64,000 bases of DNA from Anaerolineae bacterium. GTDB lineage: Bacteria; Chloroflexota; Anaerolineae; Aggregatilineales; JAFGMM01. The stretch is from contig JAOSJO010000012.1 in assembly GCA_027494055.1 (NCBI GenBank), positions 372,001 to 436,000 of the forward strand, in the 5' to 3' direction. Made by a program: the position numbers and the translations under genes. The notes beneath the pieces are model-generated. The model had not been told where the DNA came from, made no database searches, and saw only the letters and a program-made list of their open reading frames with translations. Below are positions 34,625 to 43,381 of the stretch, in pieces; position 1 is the stretch's first letter; every line of letters begins with the position of its first letter.

Positions 34625-35669
34625 ATGGCCGAGATGCAGAAAATCGACGTTGACAGTGCGGGCGAGGAGAACGGGGCGATTGCCGCGCCGCCCGCCGCCG
34701 AACCCGTCACGCGTGAGGCCTTTCCGCGCAATCCCGGCATCCCGCTCGATACCGGTTGGGTCCACGAAGTGCGCGTCAACCGCAGCGCCACCGAGCACCG
34801 CGCCGCGACGATGGTGCGGCGGCGCTCAATCAAGAAGGACTGGCAGGCGGCGTGGCTGTTGCGCGCCCTCACCTGCATCGACCTGACCACGCTCGCCGGC
34901 GACGACACGCCCGGCAATGTGCACCGCCTGTGCGCCAAAGCGAAGCAGCCCGCCCGCCAGGACATCCTGGAAGCGCTGGGGGTGGGCGACCAGGGCCTCC
35001 ACGTTGGCGCCGTGTGCGTCTACCACAACCTGGTGCCCGCCGCGCTTGAGGCGCTTGGCGGCGCGCCGATCCCGGTCGCGGCAGTCTCGACGGGGTTTCC
35101 TGCCGGGCAGATAAGCCTGGAACAGAAGCTCAGCCAGATTCGCGAGTCGGTGGCGGCGGGGGCCGCTTGAGGTCGATATCGTGATCTCGCGCGCGCACGC
35201 CATCAAGGGGAACTGGGCGGCGCTCTACGACGAGGTGCGCGCTTTCCGCGAGGCGTGCGGCGACGCCCATCTCAAGACCATCCTCGCCACCGGCGAGCTG
35301 CCGACGCTGCGCCATGTGGGCATGGCGAGCCTGATGTGCATGATGGCCGGCGCGGACTTCATCAAGACCTCGACCGGCAAGGAGAAGGTCAACGCCACGC
35401 TGCCGGTTGGCCTGGTGATGACGCGCGCCATCCGCGATTATTACACGCGCACGGGCCACCGCGTGGGCTTCAAACCGGCGGGCGGCATCAGCACGGCGAA
35501 GAGCGCGCTCGACTGGCTGGTGCTGATGAAAGAGGAGCTTGGCGATGCGTGGCTGCACGCCGGGCTTTTCCGCATCGGCGCGAGCAGCCTGCTCGCCGAC
35601 ATCGAGCGCCAGCTTGAGCACCACGTGACCGGGCGCTACGCGGCGGACCATCACCACCCGATGGGATAG
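34625..35669 (+). CDS. deoC: Deoxyribose-phosphate aldolase (one frameshift)
   Basis: DERA cleaves 2-deoxyribose-5-phosphate to acetaldehyde and glyceraldehyde-3-phosphate in deoxynucleoside catabolism. The frame breaks near 35168, between QIRESVAAGA and EVDIVISRAHAIKGNW. Together they make about 347 residues, longer than the usual 220-260 because of an N-terminal extension of about 75 residues. Schiff-base lysines are present in DFIKTSTGKE and GFKPAGGIST; LTCIDLTTLAG and VCVYHNLVPAAL are the early family motifs. Downstream products feed glycolysis. Confidence 0.92.
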
Positions 35670-35722
35670 CGTCCGCTCGAACCAACCGCCCTCCATAAGA
35701 CCCCGATAGCCACATGAGGCCA

Positions 35723-35752
35723 TTGTCGCGCGCGCGCCGGCTCTGGTACAAT
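35723..35752 (+). promoter_or_regulatory. Promoter upstream of the first clamp-like gene
   Basis: TTGTCG (35723-35728), an 18-nt spacer and TACAAT (35747-35752), with TGG directly before the -10. The predicted start falls on or next to the ATG at 35758, so the mRNA may be leaderless or use the ATG at 35797. Confidence 0.55.
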
Positions 35753-35757
35753 GAGTC

Positions 35758-36636
35758 ATGCAAGCGCTTTCCGCTGTACTCATTGCGCGGCCAGCCATGA
35801 CCGATCCAATCTGGCTCAACCCTCACGTGATGCGCACCGGCCTGAGCTGGGCCTTAAGCTGGACCAACGGCCCGATTCTGTGCGTGGTCTCGCCGGGTTC
35901 GACGCGCTTCATCGTCGTCAACGACCAGAGTTTTCTCGCCTCGTGGGAGTGGGCCGAGGAAACGGGGACCGAGTCGCGCTTCTTCCTGGTGCCGCCGTTT
36001 GTCGCGCGCACCCTCGCGGGGCCGGCCGCGTGGGACCTGCTCCGGCTGCACGCCGCCCTCCACCGCAACAACGTCGCGCTTACCCTCCACGATGCGGGCG
36101 GGGAGTACCTGCTCCAGTGGCAGTGGGATGCGCGCAGCTTCAAAGCGCCGCGCGTGTTCGACCTCATGACCGCGCAGCCGAAAGAGACGTTGCAGGCCGG
36201 CTACGTCGCCATCGCCGACGCGGTCCACCTGGCGGTTGCGAACCTGGGACGCATGGAGGGCCTGGAGCAGGTGCAGCGCGAGCGCCTGGCGATGTTGATC
36301 GATTTCGCGCCGGGCCGGCTGAGCATCGACGGGCAGGAGATCATGACCGGCGACCCGCAGCGCTTCTACTTCGACCCGCGCCTGGTGATTCGCGGGCTGG
36401 AGATCGCGCGCGGGCGCACGATCGGCTTCGCCATGACCCGCCTCGAAGCGACCCGGCAGGCGGTTCTCTACATGAACTCCGAACGCGACAACTGGCAGGT
36501 GCGCTGCGCGCTGCTGTCGATCCGGCTGCCGCCGGGGACCTCGATCACCACTTATGAAGTGACCGAACGCGAACGCGCGCGCGACGGCGGCGGTTTGATA
36601 TCGCCGAGGCCGGCGCAGACTCAAACCCCGCCCTAA
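35758..36636 (+). CDS. Unknown protein, paralogue 1 of a possible sliding-clamp-like family
   Basis: A 292-residue (or 279 from the ATG at 35797) soluble protein that I do not recognise as an annotated family. It shares layout with the next gene: a YLLQWQWDARSFKAPRVF segment in the middle and FDPRLVIRGLEIARGRTIG near the C-terminus. The latter resembles the last domain of DnaN sliding clamps, which reads FxxxYLLDALK and ends in a beta-strand pair closing with a proline. Both genes run the same way, 150 nt apart. A role in DNA binding is inference only; no clamp-loader contact motif is evident. The frame is intact. Confidence 0.6.
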   Translation: MQALSAVLIARPAMTDPIWLNPHVMRTGLSWALSWTNGPILCVVSPGSTRFIVVNDQSFLASWEWAEETGTESRFFLVPPFVARTLAGPAAWDLLRLHAALHRNNVALTLHDAGGEYLLQWQWDARSFKAPRVFDLMTAQPKETLQAGYVAIADAVHLAVANLGRMEGLEQVQRERLAMLIDFAPGRLSIDGQEIMTGDPQRFYFDPRLVIRGLEIARGRTIGFAMTRLEATRQAVLYMNSERDNWQVRCALLSIRLPPGTSITTYEVTERERARDGGGLISPRPAQTQTPP

Positions 36637-36786
36637 CGACCCGCGCGCCTTCTTACCAATCCCAAACCACGCTCGAACCCAACCCCTTACCACCTGCGGG
36701 GCAACCCGGCTATTGCCGCACGCAGAAGCGTTGCATAATCTTGAGAGATACCGCGCGTTCGACGGTGGCAGTGGAAGGGGCGCTCT

Positions 36787-37993
36787 GTGAGCGGTGAACT
36801 CTGCGTGACGGCGGCGGACCTGGCTTCCGGGTTGCGCCTGGCAATGGCGATCGGGGCAAAGCCGGTGCTGTGCATGGCGTCCCCAGCGCGCCTGCGCCTG
36901 GCGATGGTGCATGATGGCTGCACGGTCTTTAGCTGGGAACGCTCTGCGCCGGGCGTCGCCGGGGTCGATCCGTTTGTCGTACCGGCGCACATCGCCCGGA
37001 TTCTGCTCAGCGGGGCGCTCGAAGGCGTGGAGACCCTGTGTTTCGCGGTGCAGGGGCAGGATGTGCGCCTGAAGCTGGGCGGCGAGATGCCTGCCGAGTT
37101 GAGCTGGCAGTGGACGCCGGAGGCGTTCGGCGCGCCCGCGGAGTTCGAGCAGATGGTTGCGCACCCCCCGGAGACGGTCGCCGTGCCGGTCGAACGCCTC
37201 CTCGCTGCCGTGGACAACGCCGCCGCGCACGCCTCAGCCGGCGGACACCGCCAGAGACGTCCGCCACAGCCTGGCGGCAGTGCAGCCCGTGGCGGCCACC
37301 CTCGCCATCGCGGGGCAGCGCCTCGCGCACGATCCGGACCTGACCGCCTACTTCGACCCGACCTGTCTTGTCCAGGCGGCCCGGCTCGTCGCGGGCGAGG
37401 AACGCGCAAGCCCCGTCCATGTGAGCCTCGCTGCGCTTGAGGGGCCGGTCGCATTTCTGAGCCTGGTCGCCGAGCGCGACGGCTGGCGCGTGCAGGGCAC
37501 GATCAAGTCGGTGCTGGTCCAGGCCACGCAGATGCAAGCCGCGCAGACGCCCGCCGAGACGCCGCCAGCAGAAGGCGCGGGGTCAGACCTGGGGGCCTTC
37601 GCCGCGCCGGAACCGGACGTGATCGAGGTCGCAGACGGCGGCGTCCTCGTGGAACCGGCCACGGGCGGCCAGACACCGGCGCTCATGCCAACCCCGGCGG
37701 CGGTCGCCTTCGAGGACTTCGACGACGCCGGGGAGGCTGCCCCCGACGACGCCGCACCGGATGCCGCCGCACCGGGTGCGGATGCCGGCGCGCCCGACTT
37801 CATGGCTGATGTGGCCCACGATGTGGCTCGTGACACGCCTGCCGGGGCCGGCGACATGAATGCCGGCGACCAGGAGGCCGGTCAGGAGGCGGAGCAGGGC
37901 GAGGAGGCGGCGACGCACGACACGACCAACTCAGTCCTGAAACGCCGCGACACGGGCGGCCATCCCGCGCACTTCGACGTGCCGCTGGATTAG
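36787..37993 (+). CDS. Unknown protein, paralogue 2 of a possible sliding-clamp-like family (one frameshift)
   Basis: It starts at the GTG at 36787 with AAGGGG upstream. The N-terminal segment VTAADLASGLRLAMAIGAKP and FVVPAHIARILLSGALEGVE mirror the periodicity of DnaN domains 1 and 2. SWQWTPEAFGAPAEF and DLTAYFDPTCLVQAARLV match the paralogue at 35758. The frame changes near 37230. The C-terminal 130 residues are Ala-Asp-Glu-rich and probably disordered, ending in FDVPLD. About 401 residues after repair. The function is unknown. Confidence 0.55.
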
Positions 37994-38091
37994 ACCCCCG
38001 ATGTCTTGAACCCCTGAAACCGTGAGCAACGCGCGCCGGGGCGCAGCTTAGGCGCGCCGCGCCCCGACAGCCATTCCGCCAGTATCAGGTA

Positions 38092-38823
38092 TCAGCCGAC
38101 CGGCTCCAGCGGCTCTTTGATGTGGCCGAAGTGCACCTCAGGGCCGCCGCTCGGCGCGGCCCAGCGCACCGCGTTGCTGATGACGCGCATGACCTCCGGC
38201 TGGTGGAAGATCGGGTAGGTCTCGTGGCCGGGCCGGAAGTAGAAGACCTTGCCCCGCCCCCGGTGGTAGCAGCACCCGCTGCGGAACACGTCGCCGCCCT
38301 CGAACCAACTGATGAACACCAGCGTGTCCGGCGCGGGGATGTCGAAGCGCTCGCCGTACATCTCGGTATGCGGAATCTCAATGTACTCGCCCAGCCCCTG
38401 GGCGATGGGATGGCCTGGCTCGATCACCCACAGGCGTTCTTTCTCGCCGATCTCGCGCCACTTGAGGTTGCAGGTCGAACCCATCAACGTCTGGAAAATC
38501 TTGGAGAAGTGCGCCGAATGCAGGGCGATCAGGCCCATGCCCCCTTCGAGGATGCGCCGCTTGGCGCGCGCCACGATCTCGTCGCTCACTTCGTCGTGCG
38601 CCATGTGGCCCCACCAGATCAACACGTCCGTCTCGGCGAGGACCGCCTCAGTGAGGCCGTGCTCCGGCTCGTCGAGCGTGGCGGTGCGCACGGTGAACCC
38701 TTCCGCGCGCAGGTGCGTGGCAATCGTGTTGTGGAGGCCGTCGGGGTAGATGGCGGCGATCTCCGGGTGTCGCTTCTCGTGCCGGTACTCGTTCCACACA
38801 GTCACGCGGATGCTGTCGGCCAT
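38092..38823 (-). CDS. ThuA-like protein (trehalose utilisation family)
   Basis: A 243-residue protein of the ThuA family, which has a class I glutamine-amidotransferase-like fold and is linked to disaccharide catabolism. Family segments are [69 protein letters not shown] and [18 protein letters not shown] precedes the ATG. It lies 36 nt after the Gfo/Idh/MocA gene on the same strand, a common pairing in sugar catabolism. The frame is intact. Confidence 0.93.
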   Translation of the reverse strand: MADSIRVTVWNEYRHEKRHPEIAAIYPDGLHNTIATHLRAEGFTVRTATLDEPEHGLTEAVLAETDVLIWWGHMAHDEVSDEIVARAKRRILEGGMGLIALHSAHFSKIFQTLMGSTCNLKWREIGEKERLWVIEPGHPIAQGLGEYIEIPHTEMYGERFDIPAPDTLVFISWFEGGDVFRSGCCYHRGRGKVFYFRPGHETYPIFHQPEVMRVISNAVRWAAPSGGPEVHFGHIKEPLEPVG

Positions 38824-38859
38824 GTCTCGTTCTTGCTCCTTGTGTTGATACGCAATGCT

Positions 38860-39873
38860 CTACACATGCACAGGCGCGCCTTGCTGCGCCGCTGATGCCT
38901 TGATCGCATCCCACAGAACCGCCATGCGGAGGCCCACTTCCGGCGGGCACGGGTTGGGAGTGCGCTTCGCGCGAACGGCGAGGAACTGCTCCCATACGCC
39001 CAGCGACGGCGGCAGTTTGACGGGCGTCATCTCGCGTTCGCCCTCGCGCTGGACCTCCAAATAACCGCCCCAGACGCCCGCGCGCAGGACGCCCTCGGTG
39101 CAGAAAACGTACACATCCGAGGTGCACACGCTGCGGATGGTCTTGCCGCAGGCGTGCATCGTCACCAGCGCGCCCGACTTCAACCGCGCCATCACCGCAC
39201 TGAGGATGTCCACCTGGCGGCCACAGTTCTCCAGCCAGGCGATCACCTCCGTGAAGCCCTCGCCCGCAAGGTCCGCGACGGTGTTCAGCATGTGCGCGCC
39301 GGTGTCGAACAGGAAGCCACCGCCGGACACGATAGGGTCCTGCCGCCACATGCCGACCGTGCCGGCGTCCCAGCCCTGCCATGTCGTCGCGCTGATGCTC
39401 ACAAGCTGGCCGAGTTCGCCGGCGCGCAACATCGCGACCGCCTTGCAGATCTCAGGCGAGAGGCTGCCGGGGAACGCCACCACGAGCAGCCGGCCGGTGC
39501 GGTCGCGCGTTTCGATCAGGTCGCGCGCTTCGTCAGCCCGCATGACCATCGGCTTTTCGAGCAGCACATCGAGGCCGGCCTCCAGGCAGGCTTTGGTCTG
39601 AGCATGGTGGAAGGCATGCGGCGTGACGATGAACGCCGCGTCGAGGCGGTCGGCGTATTCGGCGAGCAGGCGATCCAGGTCGGGCTGGTTGGGCGGGGGC
39701 GCGTAGCCCGCCGCCTCGAACACCGCCACTGTGGCGGCGTATTGCTCCGGCGCAGGTTCGCAGACAACCGGAATTTCAGTCGTGTCGTTCATCTGTAGGA
39801 TGTTGCGCAGGTGATGGCGTGCCATGCCGCCGCACCCGATAATGACAGTTCGCACGGGCTTCTTTGCAGACAT
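38860..39873 (-). CDS. Gfo/Idh/MocA-family oxidoreductase
   Basis: A 337-residue NAD(P)-dependent sugar dehydrogenase. The Rossmann motif is [17 protein letters not shown] and the family Lys is in [17 protein letters not shown]. The C-terminal half has [16 protein letters not shown], typical of the substrate domain. The start is the ATG at 39873, with GGAGA 10 nt upstream, in preference to an in-frame start 15 codons earlier. A TATAAT (revcomp at 39918-39923) lies 45 nt upstream. It forms an operon with thuA; the exact sugar is unknown. Confidence 0.93.
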   Translation of the reverse strand: MSAKKPVRTVIIGCGGMARHHLRNILQMNDTTEIPVVCEPAPEQYAATVAVFEAAGYAPPPNQPDLDRLLAEYADRLDAAFIVTPHAFHHAQTKACLEAGLDVLLEKPMVMRADEARDLIETRDRTGRLLVVAFPGSLSPEICKAVAMLRAGELGQLVSISATTWQGWDAGTVGMWRQDPIVSGGGFLFDTGAHMLNTVADLAGEGFTEVIAWLENCGRQVDILSAVMARLKSGALVTMHACGKTIRSVCTSDVYVFCTEGVLRAGVWGGYLEVQREGEREMTPVKLPPSLGVWEQFLAVRAKRTPNPCPPEVGLRMAVLWDAIKASAAQQGAPVHV

Positions 39874-40107
39874 GGGGTGGGGTTCTCCACAGCGTGAGGG
39901 TAGGCAGAATTCCCCCAATTATAGCGCGGCGACCATCATGGGGGTGTGCCAATCGTCCGCCATTTCGTACACGATTGCCAGTTGCGTGCGCCTCCCGGAA
40001 GCTGTAGCACTGGCCTGTGGTCGATCAAGGGGACAGTTCTGAATTTAGGTTTTGACGACTTTTGGAGGTAGCATGTCGAGATAAAGAAACCGAGAGGAGC
40101 ACAGATT

Positions 40108-40683
40108 ATGGCCGAAGAACAACCAGTGGAGATGACGTTACGCACCGCGCTATGGCGGCAGTTCGGCGCGGCCATCGACATGCTTGAGAACGCCCTGCTG
40201 GCCTGCCCCGCCCCGCTGTGGACTGAGCGCCTCTGGAGCGCCTCCCCGCCGCCATGGTTCCCGACGCAGTTCGCGGAATTCTGGTATGTCACCTATCATG
40301 CGCTTATTTGGCTCGACCTGTATCTCTCAGGCCTCCCGGAGGAGGAATTCTCTCCCCCTGCGCCTTTTGCCCAGGGCGAAGTCGACTCCATAGAGGCCCT
40401 GCCCGAACAGCCCTATACCAGGGAAGCGCTGCACGCCTATCTCGTGTCCCTGCGCCAGAAGTGCCGCACCCGGCTTCTCCAACTTTCGGACGAGCAGGCG
40501 CGCCGGCCGGTCGCGTATCCCTGGTCACAGGGGCAGTCAGTCAGCTTTCTGGAATTGCAGCTCTACAATCTGCGCCACGTCCAGGAACACGCCGCCCAAC
40601 TGGGCCTCTTTCTCGGACAGCGCGCCGTCCCGGATGCGAACCTCGACTGGGTGGTGCGCGCGAAGGATGAACCTGGCAGTTGA
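40108..40683 (+). CDS. DinB-family protein
   Basis: A 191-residue four-helix-bundle protein. The metal site of DinB/YfiT proteins fits the His in VTYHALIWLDLYL and the two His in LRHVQEHAAQLGLFL. The first helix is LWRQFGAAIDMLENAL. GAGGAG lies upstream of the ATG. DinB proteins include thiol-dependent S-transferases and stress proteins; the activity here is not known. The 5' flank (40022-40075) has the AGGGGACAGTTCTGAATTT-type text seen beside REP transposases, but no transposase is present. Confidence 0.8.
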   Translation: MAEEQPVEMTLRTALWRQFGAAIDMLENALLACPAPLWTERLWSASPPPWFPTQFAEFWYVTYHALIWLDLYLSGLPEEEFSPPAPFAQGEVDSIEALPEQPYTREALHAYLVSLRQKCRTRLLQLSDEQARRPVAYPWSQGQSVSFLELQLYNLRHVQEHAAQLGLFLGQRAVPDANLDWVVRAKDEPGS

Positions 40684-40795
40684 GGCAATCGAGGGCGAGA
40701 GCGACACGTTTTTTGCCCAGCGAGGCGAGCGCGACCAACGGTCACCGACCTGCGCCGCCATCGCTGGGCATTGCATTTCGGCCAACCCCCACATC

Positions 40796-40850
40796 TTGCG
40801 TTGTTAACCTTTTTTGCGTATGCTAGTAGAGAATATGTAGGGAAGCATAC
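40796..40850 (+). promoter_or_regulatory. Promoter and inverted repeat upstream of the PD-(D/E)XK-like gene
   Basis: TTGCGT (40796-40801), a 17-nt spacer and TATGCT (40819-40824). An inverted repeat, GTATGCT (40818-40824) and AGCATAC (40844-40850), spans the predicted start site near 40831 and may be an operator or a leader hairpin. It would drive the small nuclease-like gene and hpt. Confidence 0.45.
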
Positions 40851-40869
40851 ACTACAAAGGTAATCCTGC

Positions 40870-41283
40870 ATGACTGCTCACGCCTCTTCCATCACCCACC
40901 GACGCCCAAACGGTGACCCTCCCCACTTTGCCCACCCCAGCGAAGAGGAATTCGCCCGGCTGCTTGACTTCTACCACATCCCGTGGGAGTACGAGCCGAC
41001 CAGCTTTGTCCTCGAACGCGACAAGGACGGCAACGTGATCGAGGCGTTCTCGCCTGACTTCTACCTCGTCGACCAGGACCTCTACATCGAGCTGACCACG
41101 GCGCGGCAGAAGCTCATCCCGCACAAGCGGCGCAAGATTCGGCGGCTCCAGGAGCTGTACCCCAACGTGCACATCAAACTCATCAACCGCGAGGACTTCG
41201 GCAAGATGCTGCACAAGTACGGCCTAGAAGACGAAGCGCCGAACCTGGTGGGCACGGTTGACAACGGAGACGGCGAGAAGTAA
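40870..41283 (+). CDS. Small PD-(D/E)XK nuclease-like protein
   Basis: A 137-residue protein. The pattern IPWEYEPTSF, then AFSPDFYLVDQDLYIELTTA and HKRRKIRRLQELYPNVHIKLI, fits a PD-(D/E)XK nuclease core: a Glu on the first helix, Asp in SPDFY, and Glu in YIELT. The usual Lys is replaced by Thr, so activity is uncertain. It lies 41 nt before hpt on the same strand. I do not know its role; a nucleic-acid or tRNA enzyme, or a dead fold used for binding, are both possible. The frame is intact. Confidence 0.65.
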   Translation: MTAHASSITHRRPNGDPPHFAHPSEEEFARLLDFYHIPWEYEPTSFVLERDKDGNVIEAFSPDFYLVDQDLYIELTTARQKLIPHKRRKIRRLQELYPNVHIKLINREDFGKMLHKYGLEDEAPNLVGTVDNGDGEK

Positions 41284-41324
41284 CCTCACGCTATCAGCCT
41301 GAGCGCTAGCGGGAGACCTCCCTG

Positions 41325-41972
41325 ATGGCCGTCCCTTCTCAAGAATCCCCGGAACTGCCGCATCTCGGCGACGTTTTGATCTCACCCGACCGGTTGCAGG
41401 CGCGCGTGCAGGCGTTGGGCGCGGCGATCAGCGACGCCTATGCCGGCAAAGACCTCATCCTTGTGGGCGTGCTCAAGGGCGTGCTGTGCTTCATGGCCGA
41501 CCTGCTGCGTGCGATCACGATCCCGGTGGAGGTGGACTTCCTCTCCATCTCCGGGTATGGGCCGGGCGAGCGCGGTCACGGCGAGGTGCGGCTGCTCAAA
41601 GACCTGGAGCGCCCGGTCGAGGGGCGGCACGTGCTCTTCGTCGAGGACATTGTCGATACCGGGCTGTCGCTGGCGTACCTGCTGCGCCACATCCGTTCGC
41701 GGGAGCCGGCCACCCTGGAGGTGTGCGCGCTGCTGGACCGGCCCCGGCGGCGCATCATGCCGCTCAACATGTGCTTCGTCGGGTTCGAGATGCCCGACGT
41801 ATGGGTGGTGGGCTACGGCATGGACTACCGCGAGCGCTATCGCAACCTGCCGTACATCGCGGTGCTGCACCCGCCGGGCCGCCCCGAAGTCAGCTCGGAG
41901 CAGAGCGAGGTGATCGTGCCGGCGCAGTGCGCGGACGACTCAGAGGCCGAAAACAAAACCCCGCCGGGTTGA
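41325..41972 (+). CDS. hpt: Hypoxanthine phosphoribosyltransferase
   Basis: A 215-residue purine salvage enzyme that converts hypoxanthine or guanine and PRPP into IMP or GMP. The PRPP loop is VLFVEDIVDTG, preceded by LILVGVLKGVLCFMADL and VDFLSISGYG. The base-recognition end has DVWVVGYGMDYRERYRNLPYI. The C-terminus is about 25 residues longer than usual, and its last codons (NKTPPG) fall inside the terminator hairpin of the opposite-strand RNA. The frame is intact. Confidence 0.93.
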   Translation: MAVPSQESPELPHLGDVLISPDRLQARVQALGAAISDAYAGKDLILVGVLKGVLCFMADLLRAITIPVEVDFLSISGYGPGERGHGEVRLLKDLERPVEGRHVLFVEDIVDTGLSLAYLLRHIRSREPATLEVCALLDRPRRRIMPLNMCFVGFEMPDVWVVGYGMDYRERYRNLPYIAVLHPPGRPEVSSEQSEVIVPAQCADDSEAENKTPPG

Positions 41973-41981
41973 CCGGCGGGG
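41951..41981 (-). terminator. Terminator of the structured RNA
   Basis: On the minus strand CCCCGCCGG (41981-41973) pairs perfectly with CCGGCGGGG (41967-41959) and is followed by TTTTGTTT. It overlaps the hpt stop codon on the other strand. The U-tract is on the minus side, so it serves the RNA mainly. Confidence 0.85.
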
Positions 41982-41985
41982 GAAG

Positions 41986-42265
41986 GCAAGAGGCCCCAAG
42001 TAACCTTTAGTCCCCGGTTTCGCAGAAGCTCTACTGATCGACAGTTTGCACCGCCAACTTCCTACGCTGGCTCCCGATTGGCTGGGACCTGACGGCCCTG
42101 GCCGCTCGCTTGCGGGGTTCCCTGTGGGCGTATAAAACGCCACTTTCGGCCCGCTTACGGGTCGGAGCGCCTAAGTTAATAAACGCCCACGCCCGCTTGC
42201 CAACTTTGGTACGCTTTCGAACTTCGTTCTCCGGATCTTCCCGTCAGCTCCTCAGGACCTCTTGC
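41986..42265 (-). ncRNA. Unidentified structured RNA of about 280 nt
   Basis: The two ends pair: GCAAGAGGUCC at the 5' end (42265-42255) with GGGGCCUCUUGC at the 3' end (41997-41986), 11 pairs. The predicted transcription start of the promoter upstream is exactly the first paired base (42265). An inner 8-bp helix joins GUGGGCGU (42190-42183) and ACGCCCAC (42131-42124), enclosing a CCCGUAAGCGGG hairpin (42161-42150); a GAACGAAGUUC hairpin lies at 42229-42219. There is no ORF of note. I cannot find the universal motifs of RNase P RNA, tmRNA or SRP RNA, and it is too long for typical 6S RNA. It could be a diverged member of one of these or a new class. Confidence 0.7.
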
Positions 42266-42271
42266 AGCATT

Positions 42272-42301
42272 ATCATAGCAGAAAGCGCGCGCGCGAGTCA
42301 A
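42272..42301 (-). promoter_or_regulatory. Strong promoter of the structured RNA
   Basis: On the minus strand TTGACT (42301-42296), an 18-nt spacer and TATGAT (42277-42272), with TGC directly before the -10. The start 7 nt downstream is 42265, the first base of the RNA closing helix. Confidence 0.85.
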
Positions 42302-42490
42302 GCGCTTTAGCGTGTTTTAAGATTGGATTAGTGTTGTTTTAAGGTCGCACGCGAGACAACCCTTTTTCCCACCATGTGTTGTGGTTCCCGCCGGCTCCGG
42401 CCCAAGATGTGGCGATTACGCGCATCCAATGATGCCTGTGAACCTCTCTCGCCCTGCGGGCTACACAGGCCGGAACTGCACAGGCGGCGT
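42302..42490. other. Intergenic stretch between RNA promoter and M14 gene
   Basis: About 190 nt, AT-richer near 42300-42370 and with a T run at 42362-42366. Nothing coding is evident. Confidence 0.3.
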
Positions 42491-42519
42491 TTGGACCGGC
42501 GTGGGAGGCGTATTACAAT
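42491..42519 (+). promoter_or_regulatory. Promoter of the M14 peptidase gene
   Basis: TTGGAC (42491-42496), a 17-nt spacer and TACAAT (42514-42519). The predicted start coincides with the ATG at 42527, and there is no ribosome-binding site, so the mRNA is probably leaderless. Confidence 0.6.
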
Positions 42520-42526
42520 TCGCGCT

Positions 42527-43381
42527 ATGCGCGCGTTGACCCTCGCCCTGCTGCTCACGCTGCTGGCCGCGACGTCCGCAGCCAGCGCGGACCTCCTCGA
42601 CCCGCCGCCCACCGCGACGCCGGTGCCGGGCATCACGCTGGTCGGGCATTCGGTTGACGGCAACCCCATCGTGGCCCAACAACTTGGCGACGGCCCCATG
42701 CCGATCCTGCTGGTCGGCGGCATCCACGGCGGCTGGGAGTTGAACACCGTGCTGCTCATGAACGAGATCGCGGCCTTTTTCGCGGCGCACCCGGAGGACA
42801 TCGCGCCCAACGTGAGTCTTTACGTCATCCCTGCCGCCAACCCGGACGGGCTGCGTCACGGGCGCAAGGCCGAAGGGCGCTTCAACGCCAACGGCGTTGA
42901 TCTCAACCGCAACTGGGGCTGCAACTGGTCGGCGGAGGCGTTCTGGCGCAGCCAGCGCGTGGACGCCGGCGCCGAACCCTTCTCCGAGCCGGAGACGCAG
43001 GCGCTCCGCGATTTCATCACGGCGCTGCAACCGGTGGCTGTACTGTGGTATCACAGCGCGGCGGCGGGCGTGTTCGCCGGGCACTGCACCGGCGAGGATC
43101 ATGGCTCGGCGGGGCTGGCGGACGTTGTGGGGCGCGCGGCGGGCTACACGACCGGGCAGCCGTTCAGCGCCTACCCGGTCAGCGGCACGGCGGCGGACTG
43201 GGTCGATGGGCTGGGCACCCCCTCAATGGATGTCGAACTCGAAAGCGCGCAGGCGGTCGAGTGGGAACGCAACCACGCCGGCATCATGGCGCTTCAGTGC
43301 CATTTTGCGCGGCTCGGCGCGGGCGACGCGCTGGAAGCCTTCGTCGCGCGCGCATGTCGTGAAGGGGAACAGGATGGGTGA
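42527..43381 (+). CDS. Secreted M14-family zinc carboxypeptidase-like protein
   Basis: A 284-residue exported protein; the signal peptide is MRALTLALLLTLLAATSAASA. Zinc ligands are the HxxE-like pair in GGIHGGWELN and the His in AVLWYHSAA; NPDGLRHG and NGVDLNRNWGC are substrate-side motifs and the catalytic Glu is in MDVELES. The short length and NRNW motif fit the M14 murein peptide amidase or succinylglutamate-desuccinylase-like group, so peptidoglycan peptides are a likely substrate. The start at 42527 is set by the signal peptide and the promoter. It overlaps the DUF402 gene by 8 nt. Confidence 0.88.
   Translation: MRALTLALLLTLLAATSAASADLLDPPPTATPVPGITLVGHSVDGNPIVAQQLGDGPMPILLVGGIHGGWELNTVLLMNEIAAFFAAHPEDIAPNVSLYVIPAANPDGLRHGRKAEGRFNANGVDLNRNWGCNWSAEAFWRSQRVDAGAEPFSEPETQALRDFITALQPVAVLWYHSAAAGVFAGHCTGEDHGSAGLADVVGRAAGYTTGQPFSAYPVSGTAADWVDGLGTPSMDVELESAQAVEWERNHAGIMALQCHFARLGAGDALEAFVARACREGEQDG

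Noticed and set aside
40022..40075. Transposon remnant upstream of the DinB gene
   Set aside because: The text GGGGACAGTTCTGAATTT resembles flanks of REP transposases, but no inverted repeat, target duplication or transposase is seen.
41986..42265. Annotation of the structured RNA as RNase P RNA, tmRNA or SRP RNA
   Set aside because: GAGGAAAGTCCG (RNase P), the tRNA-like CCA end and tag frame (tmRNA), and the GGTCCGGAAGGAAGCAG loop (SRP) are not found. A GTCAGGTCC stretch at about 42094-42086 recalls SRP but the rest does not follow.
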